DNA from: Acytostelium subglobosum LB1 | Taxonomy: Eukaryota > Evosea > Eumycetozoa > Acytosteliales > Acytosteliaceae | Direction of reading: 5' to 3' | Length of the DNA stretch: 64,000 nucleotides | NCBI RefSeq assembly: GCF_000787575.1 | Contig: NW_012236529.1 | Location: 1,054,001 to 1,118,000 of the forward strand | Shown: piece after piece, positions 57,125 through 64,000 of the stretch | Numbering within the stretch: the first letter of the stretch is position 1 | How the letters are laid out: each line of letters opens with the position of its first letter | The notes under the pieces: model-generated | The model's input: the letters and a program-made list of their open reading frames with translations, nothing else | Told to the model about the DNA's origin: nothing | Databases searched by the model: none | Made by a program: the position numbers and the translations under genes

Positions 57125-58662
57125 TTACAAGTTAAGCTTCTTCCTGAGGAGCTCGGCAACAGCGTCAATGTACTCGACGGTGTTCAAGTAATCGCTACGC
57201 TTGACACTAATGTAGATGGAGATGGAGATGGAGATGAAGGTGGAGATGTTAGTTAACCGCGGCTACACAGCCAACTCACTCATTCAATCAACTTAAGTAC
57301 TTACTTGCTGATGGTTCCCTTGATACACAGAGCGAGATCCTTGGTCATCTTGCCAGACTCGACGGTCTCAATGCAGGCGGCCTCGAGGTCGAGACAGAAC
57401 TTGGTCAGACGGTCGTTGTTGTCCAGCTTGGCACGGTGGAGGAGTCCACGGGTCCAGGCAAAGATGGAGGCGATAGGGTTGGTCGAAGTCTCCTTGCCAG
57501 CCTGGTGGTCGCGGTAGTGACGGGTGACGGTGCCGTGGGCAGCCTCAGCCTCGACGGTCTTTCCGTCTGGGCACAGCAGCACAGAGGTCATGAGACCGAG
57601 CGAGCCGTACCCCTGGGCAACAGAGTCGGACTGAACGTCTCCATCGTAGTTCTTGCATGCCCAGACGAAGCCACCCTCGCTCTTCATGGCGTAGGCGACC
57701 ATGTCGTCGATCAGGCGGTGCTCGTACCAGATTCCGGCGGCGGTGTACTTTTGCTTGTACTCAGTGTCGTAGATCTGCTGGAAGATGTCCTTGAAGCGAC
57801 CATCATACTTCTTCAAGATAGTGTTCTTTGTGGACAAGTACATTGGCCACTTCTTATCCAAGGCGAACTCAAAGCAAGACTTGGCGAATCCAACAATTGA
57901 CTTGAGATATTTTTTGAGTTTGTGAGTTTGGTGAGTTTGAGTTGGTGAGTTTGGATCATGAGTTTGAGTTTGAACTCAATCAACATTACATACCTCATCA
58001 GTGTTGTACATTCCCATGGCAACTCCTCCCTCCTTAAAGTCAAAGACGGTGAACTTTTGTGGAGCAGAGCCGTCGGCGGGGGTGAAGGTCATCTCGAGCT
58101 TGCCGGCGCCCTTGACGACAATGTCGGTGGCCTTGTACTGGTCGCCGTGGGCATGTCTGCCAATGACGATGGACTTGGACCATCCGGTGACCAGACGTGG
58201 CACGTTGGTGCAGAGGATTGGCTCACGGAAGACGGTGCCTCCGAGGATGTTTCTGATGGTTCCATTTGGACTCTTCCACATCTGCTTCAAATTGAACTCG
58301 GTGACACGGTTCTCGTCTGGGGTGATTGTGGCGCACTTAATACCGACATTATGCTTCAAGATGGCGTTGGCGCAGTCAATGGTGACCTGGTCATCAGTAG
58401 CATCTCTGTGCTCCATTCCCAGATCATAATAATCAATCTTCAAATCCAAGAATGGGAAGATCAACTTTTCCTTGATCATCTTCCAAATCACTCTGTCATT
58501 GTCATGATTGTTTGATTGTGATTGATTGATTGATTGAGTGAGTGAATGAGTGAGTGAGTTTATCAATCAATCGATCAAGTGATGAACTTACCTGGTCATC
58601 TCATCACCGTCCATCTCAACGACGTAGTTCTCAACAAGGATCTTAGGGGTGGTGGCCATCAT
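57125..58662 (-). CDS. idhC: NADP-dependent isocitrate dehydrogenase, cytosolic type
   Basis: Four exons: 58662-58592, 58492-57994, 57900-57305 and 57206-57125; phases 2, 0 and 2, all consistent; 415 residues, near the ~412 of cytosolic enzymes. Visible landmarks: [10 protein letters not shown] at the start, [16 protein letters not shown], the substrate loop [32 protein letters not shown], the metal-binding [20 protein letters not shown], and the NADP site [15 protein letters not shown]. No N-terminal mitochondrial presequence and no C-terminal peroxisomal SKL (it ends KKLNL), so a cytosolic location is expected. It oxidises isocitrate to 2-oxoglutarate and supplies NADPH. The second intron has a TGAGTTTG-type repeat. 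Confidence 0.95.
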
Positions 58663-59517
58663 CTTATGTTTCAGTTATCTGTTTCCAAATAAAGTAAGTA
58701 ACGTAAAGTTAAAGTAATAAAGTTATTAAAAGGTAATATAGTACTAATAAAGTATACTATGTGTATGATTGATTGATTGATTGATTGAATGAATGAATCT
58801 GACTTGATTAGATAATGATAGTCTCCCAATGAATGTGTGTGATTGAGTGTAAGCTCAAGCTCTTTGGTTTGAAGGTTACAGTCTCTTTCCTCCTCCACAT
58901 AATATATGATGATATTAATTTTAATGATTTGGTGGTGTTGTTGGTGTTGCTCAGAACACTCTGATGACTTCCAGAGTGAGGCCTCCACTGTAAATGAACC
59001 ACACTCACCCTAGATGGGGCACGTACAATCATTCATTCATTCATTCTACTCTCAACACTACATGACACAGCATCCTCTCAATAAGGAAACACGTGGTGAA
59101 TTCAAATTGAATGAACTGATTGCTTGCTTCTTCCATGTTGTGTGTGATTGTTTTGATTGTTTTGATTTTCAATAATATCTCAACATGAGGGCTAGCCCCA
59201 GTTTGATCTCAGACACTTGACGACCTTGAGTATGTATGGTCATGTTATCCAAGTGATCACAACAGTTCCCAATATGGGAAATTGAACCAATGTCTTCCCT
59301 GTCTCGTCCCATCCTTTCATTCATTCATTCATTCATTCCACTCAATCACCAATCAAACAAACATGATGGATTGATATCGTCCGAATGTTCGGATCGGACA
59401 GACAGCCAGACATACACAGATATAGGGACAGACATACATGTCCACAATCAATCAATCAAACGAACGAACGAACGACATTTTATTGATCATTCACTTCACT
59501 CACATAATCACAATCAC
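58663..59517. other. Intergenic region, no gene seen
   Basis: Promoter of idhC and 3' flank of the RabGAP gene, both on the minus strand. Contains GATTGATTGATTGATTGATT at 58767-58787, ATTCATTCATTCATTC near 59030 and 59318, and CGAACGAACGAACGA at 59460-59474. Small open frames lack motifs. Confidence 0.5.
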
Positions 59518-61226
59518 TTATCTCCTGAGATTGATGGGAGTAGGTGACTTTAGATGACTTTGAGCATTGTGATAGAGTTCTCGATAGAGATGCGCTGTGG
59601 AGAATAGGTCTTCAATGTCTCGTTCTTGCCATTGTTGTGTGGGCGGACGCTGTAGGAAGATCATGATGTCGGGGAACTCTTTGCCAATGAGCTGATCGGC
59701 CCATTGTATCAAGAAGGCCGCACATACATACACGTGGAACACTGAGAAGCCTTCGCGCTCACACAGGTACGTGTCCCACATGCGTATCACCAGCTGGAAG
59801 GGCACCTCGCGCATCAACAGACAGTTCATCCAGCGGAATGCAAACTGAATGAACTGGGCATCCTGCGAGGCCAGGTGCTCGCACAGCGCCGGGTTGACCG
59901 TCTCGAGCAGGCCCTTGAGCTGGGCGATCATGCGCTGGATGCCAGGCTGCGCGAATGTGTAGTGGTCTTGGATGCCGTCCAGCAGCTTGGTCAGACACCA
60001 GTAGCTGTCGGCTTCGACCTTGGCCAGTATGCTCGAGTCCACCTGCTCGGTGTTACAGCTGTCCATGTCCACTATGTACTCTGACAGGAATACATAGATG
60101 AATGGTGTCGCCAGGTCATTGATGCCCTGGACATATCCCGTCGCTGGATGTCTAATGCCCCAGATGTAAAGTATGCGCTCCAACATCTCCTGGATAGGTG
60201 GCTGTTGGAACAATGACACGACAGGGTTCGTTCGAGGCACGTCCATTTGAATCTGAGGTCGTCAATGAGTTGGTCAGTGAGTGATCAAGTGGTGGGGTAT
60301 AGGGGTGGAATCATTCCAATTGATCAGTCATAACTTACTTGCTTCAAAGTCCTCCTGTCTGGATCGGTTCGTTTTTCTTCTGATTGATGATATTGGGGCA
60401 GGCAGTCGCGGTATTCTTTACGCTTTCGCTCGAGGATATCTTCGCGTCGTCCACCATTTGATGGAATGTATCCCAAGAGTATCTTCCATACCATGGGTCT
60501 CTTGCAGTCTGGTACACCTCGCCATCCATACTTCTTCAATGTGTCCAAGTCAACATTGGTCTGCCCCAACAACTTGTCCAATCTTCTATACTTTGAACTC
60601 TTCTCATTGTTGTTACTTGAGTTTGATAGTTGATGTTGATGTTGAAGATGAAGTTGTAGATGATTATGATGACTGCTTGCTGCTTTGGCAGTTGTACTAT
60701 CATCCATGACTACACCTGAATGACCATTATTCGCACCACCAGGTGATGATGCAACATTCAATGATAATGAACCATCAATGTCTGGCATGGATTCTGAATC
60801 CGAAGTGATCACTGGGGATGTTTGTTGTGCCACAATCTTTGTCTGAGTCAACAATGTTGCCGATGATCCATTCTCAATCGCCTTTGGATAACTGTAATTA
60901 AACTGTTGTTGCTGTCCTGTATCATTCGTCTTTGATTTAGGTATCAGATTACTTTTGATTGATTGATTGAGTGAGTATTCAAGTTGAGTTTAGTTTGCTA
61001 GTTTGCGAGTTTGGTCATACCCATTGATCCTATCAAACTTCTGTTTTATAATGCTTCCAGATTGTTTTGTGCTCCCTGGATTCTATATCAATTGACCAAA
61101 CAACATGTTAATTAATTAATTATTATAGATATTGGATGTCCATGGTGTTGTACCAACCTTTCGTGATGTTGATGCAGTGAATTTCCAAAAGGATGATTTC
61201 TCTTCTTTAGTATCGCTGCTGCTCAT
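59518..61226 (-). CDS. TBC domain RabGAP, TBC1D22-like
   Basis: Four exons: 61226-61158, 61082-61021, 60951-60339 and 60252-59518; phases 0, 2 and 0; 492 residues. The N-terminus (FWKFTASTSRKNPGS) resembles the short conserved start of TBC1D22 proteins, followed by a low-complexity Ser/His/Asn region. The TBC domain begins with the leader RRLDKLLGQTNVDLDTLKKY, GWRGVPDCKRPMVWKILLGY. Motif A with the catalytic Arg (IQMDVPRTNP) is created right after the last splice, and motif B with the Gln finger is GYVQGINDL. The domain ends near FLQRPPTQQWQERDIEDLF. Dual-finger TBC domains stimulate GTP hydrolysis on Rab GTPases; TBC1D22 proteins are Golgi-associated in animals. Confidence 0.92.
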
Positions 61227-62484
61227 TGTCGTTAAATATCTTATCTCTGTTTGTATATATATATATATATATAATATGTTCAAAGTAATCTCGACCTGGG
61301 ATATTACTATGATATTGATACTTAAGAGTGAACGTTCCAAATTGTTCGCTGTTTGTTGTCGAGTTGGGAATGATGTGTGAATGGATGTCGACCTGAATGA
61401 CTGGAAGAATGAATGTCTGACCGACTGACTGTAAAGTTGGTTGGTTGGTGATGTTGATATTGATTTGATTTGATTGATACCTGTCAACCAGTTACAAACT
61501 ACTCTGATGAATGATTGATCTATTGATGTTTGGATGAATGGAAGTGTGAGTGATTGAATGAGTGACTGATTGATTTGGCATCATTACAAACTTATCACAC
61601 TGACACCCAACAACTACCAATATACATTACAATTATCTTGTTTTTGTTGTCCTGGTACACTATTGTGTCATCGATGTGATCAATCCAATCAAACCACACC
61701 TGTTTATCTCTCTTTAACTCTATCTATCTCTCTCTCTTTTTTGTGTCAATTAATCAATCACTTGTTCACTCTCATCATATTCTTACTCTCTCTATCTCTC
61801 TCTCTCTCTCTATCTATCTCTATCATACACTGCCCTCCATCACATGCATTCACACACCAACAACACCACATTAGCTATCCACCAACCATCAAGCTCAAGA
61901 GGTGTGTGTGATACTACCATGACAATAAACTCACTCACNTCATTCAATCACTCAATCAATCACAAATCACCCACCTCACTACCAACCATACACACAAATC
62001 AGGTGATGAGACAGACAACCTCAAAACACTTGATACTTAGACACGGAACCTCCATTGATATGGGTGGGTGTATTCCAACTGGCGACCTCATATTGGCAAT
62101 GGTGATGTTATTGCCAATGAAGGCAAGCCTTGGGTATTCCAACTGACATGTTTAATGAAGGCGTCGACAGAGGGATGGGAGGAGTGGAAGATATTTATAT
62201 GTAATGATGACAACAACGACATGTTGTTGTTGTTGTTGTTGCTGACATTGTGACACATCACCATTTCTACTACTTCAATGACAATGTAGTGTGTGTGGAC
62301 CTTGAATGATCAATGAGGGTCCACCAGTGATGATGTTGTCCAATTATGATGGATGGCGGGCACATATACACCCTCGAGTGAATGAATGAATGAATGAATG
62401 AGTGGACGTTGACATGTGAAAGTGAGCATTGGCAAGAAGGTTGCCGTTGAGCCCATACCAAGGTCACAAGAATCCTCGTTCCTC
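61227..62484. other. Long intergenic region, no gene seen
   Basis: Promoter of the RabGAP gene and 3' flank of the Rpp30 gene. Contains TA repeats at 61255-61275, a pyrimidine-rich tract at 61706-61824, an ambiguous base near 61939, (TTG)n at 62223-62241 and GAATGAATGAATGAATGAATG at 62380-62400. No coding frame stands out. Confidence 0.5.
61706..61824. repeat. CT-rich (CTCTAT/CTCTCT)n tract
   Basis: Two blocks of CTCTCTCT and CTATCT repeats on the plus strand, separated by about 40 bp of unique sequence; non-coding. Confidence 0.75.
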
Positions 62485-63620
62485 CTACTTTTTGCCTTTG
62501 GATGTCTTCGACCCTGATGAAGATGACGCTGATGTTGTTGTTGATGTTGAGGTCTTTGCTGGCTCATCATCATCATCACTGTCCTCACCACCATCGATAT
62601 TCATTCCATCGTGTTGCTCAGCTGATGTCTTATTATGCTTGGGATGTGGTACTGTGTTGTTGGTGGGCTTGACATCGACCAGTTGATCTCTCTTCCATGC
62701 CTCCAACTCACTGGACAGAGCTGGGTCTTTGAGCGCCATCATTCCAAAGTGTGATCGTCTAGAGGCGCCGTGCAGCATCGCAGAGTGTGGATTCTTGGTG
62801 ACGGCCGCCTTGGCCTGGTCGAATGTCATGCCAAACAGGTGACCCAGGTTGCAAAGGTCGTAGGGCGATCGCATCACTCTTGGGGTCTTGGCACGTGAGC
62901 TCAATATAATGTTCTTTCCATAAGATGATCTGATGATGGCCGACGCGTACTGGATGAAGTAGTCGCGCTCCTCTGCCTCGTTCAGGAGGGGGCTGTAGGC
63001 CAACTCGATAAAGACTCCATTGGCGATGGCCTGGCGAACCTTCTCGGGTCTCACCACATAGTGACAATGTGAAGTGAGTGTGATGACGTCAATGTCGGAT
63101 GAGTTGCATGCCAGGTTGAAGATGCTCACGTCCATTGGCACGACACTAACAATATCGTAGGACATGATCACAGGGTTGGTACGAGTGATCATCTTAAAAT
63201 CCTGTACCGTCTTACATATCACCTCCAATCTCGAGTACTGTTTGATCTTCCTTGTATCCGTTCCAACTCTAAACCATCCTGATGTAGTTGCGCTCTCCTC
63301 ATTCAAGTTCACATGAGGTATCCTATTTGTCTATATGTGATTGTCGTCGTAGTCGTTGTCAATGATTGATTGATTGAGTGAGTGATTGTTTGAATGAAGT
63401 GGGGACGTACATCTTTAGGGGCGAGTCTTCCATCAACTGTATGTGTAATAGCAACTGAATCATAACCCACTGGTGTAGCATACATTGCAGTTAGTCAATC
63501 AGCAAGTCAATAAATCGATGTCGGTCCCTTGAATATCAACATACACTTTGTCAAGAACAACAACATATCCTTGGTGGCATTTGGATCTTGCTCACATATA
63601 CACAGATCATAGTATGTCAT
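62485..63620 (-). CDS. rpp30: RNase P/MRP protein subunit Rpp30
   Basis: Three exons: 63620-63545, 63469-63411 and 63330-62485; phases 1 and 0; 326 residues. The first exon gives MTYYDLCICEQDPNATKDML and the splice joins LTKLGYDSVAITHTVDG, the typical Rpp30 beta-strand start (YDL ... LGY..VAINH). Later elements of the PHP-like TIM barrel are clear: YDIVSVVPMDVSIFNLAC, ITLTSHCHYVVRP, GVFIELAYSPLL, KNIILSSRAKTPRVMRSPYD, NLGHLFGM and a final HGASRRSHFG. It is a structural subunit of nuclear RNase P, needed for tRNA 5' maturation. A Ser/Asp/Lys-rich tail of about 60 residues extends beyond the fold. The second intron carries sense-strand CAAT repeats. Confidence 0.92.
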
Positions 63621-63885
63621 ATTGTTGCTTGCGTCCACACCTATCCCTATATGTATCTATTTGTGTGTCTAAGTCTTGCAGAATGAATGCTCAATCTCGC
63701 ATTCATTCGTGTCTTTCGTCAAACTTGTGAACAACAACACTTTGTGGAAGTTTGGGACCTTCGCCCATTCATTCATTCAAAGATTGGCTCATGAGTTAAC
63801 AGATACATGTACATTATGTATAACATTTATTGAACGAACGCATTGGAAAAGACAAGATAGGACAAGACAAGATAAGATAATCCAT

Positions 63886-64000
63886 TTAGTTGTTGGACCT
63901 TACAACCTTGACCTTGGACTGCTTGAATGGAAGCTCAAAGCTTAGATCCTTCTCACCTGACAGGAGGATCTGCTCGTAGAGATGCGCGTTGTTGGTGGTC
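63886..64000 (-). CDS. C-terminal end of an unidentified protein (5' part outside window)
   Basis: The minus strand is open from the right edge to TAA at 63886-63888, giving the last 37 residues (ending FKQSKVKVVRSNN). Codon composition is like the neighbouring genes (GC-ending) and the residues include NNAHLYEQILLSGEKDLSFE, which looks like real protein. The family cannot be named from so short a piece. Confidence 0.55.
   Translation of the reverse strand, partial: TTNNAHLYEQILLSGEKDLSFELPFKQSKVKVVRSNN

Overview
The window looks like nuclear DNA of a social amoeba (Dictyostelia). The signs are compact genes with many short GT-AG introns (about 50-150 bp), poly-Q and poly-N tracts, and families that are expanded in or typical of dictyostelids: FNIP repeats, CBM49 cellulose-binding modules, a G-alpha closest to Galpha8, PKB/Akt, a CARMIL-like protein and glycogen phosphorylase-1. 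Coding regions are clearly GC-richer than in Dictyostelium discoideum, so one of the less AT-rich genera (for example Acytostelium) is more likely, but the species cannot be settled by reading. TAG, TAA and TGA are all used as stops, so the genetic code appears standard. I saw no transposon, retroelement, viral remnant or CRISPR array.

Layout. 1-13.7 kb: a coiled-coil protein (partial), a vWA-domain protein with an odd in-frame TAG near its end, a secreted CBM49 protein, a DUF1748 (Mco6-like) protein, the circularly permuted GTPase GNL1, a Q-rich coiled-coil protein, a GPI-anchored surface protein and a myosin essential light chain. 14-31 kb: an RRM protein, a CARMIL-like LRR protein, a secreted C1q-like protein, a large nuclear protein with two copies of a possible winged-helix module, mitoribosomal mL52, a 58-residue secreted cysteine-rich peptide, an unrecognised gene, splicing factor CWC2 and a large LRR protein. 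32-48 kb: a small heat-shock protein with a Gly-His tract, Galpha8, glycogen phosphorylase, PKB, an NST1-like protein, an ABM-fold protein and UDP-glucose pyrophosphorylase. 49.9 kb: tRNA-Ile(AAT). 50-64 kb: an FNIP-repeat protein, a pseudouridine synthase, an eight-span membrane protein, ribosomal protein eL29, NADP isocitrate dehydrogenase, a TBC1D22-type RabGAP, RNase P subunit Rpp30 and the C-terminus of an unknown gene.

The genes are single transcription units on both strands with no operon logic. Several share themes: glycogen breakdown, UDP-glucose formation and a cellulose-binding protein (carbohydrate flow during development); Galpha and PKB (chemotactic signalling); myosin light chain and CARMIL-like protein (actomyosin); CWC2, Rpp30, pseudouridine synthase, mL52 and eL29 (RNA and translation). 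A window-wide pattern is a tetranucleotide CAAT array on the sense strand of introns and 5' leaders. I found no clear new multi-gene system. The most interesting leads are the TAG-interrupted vWA gene, the duplicated winged-helix-like module, the tiny secreted peptide, the CAAT arrays and the Gly-His small heat-shock protein.
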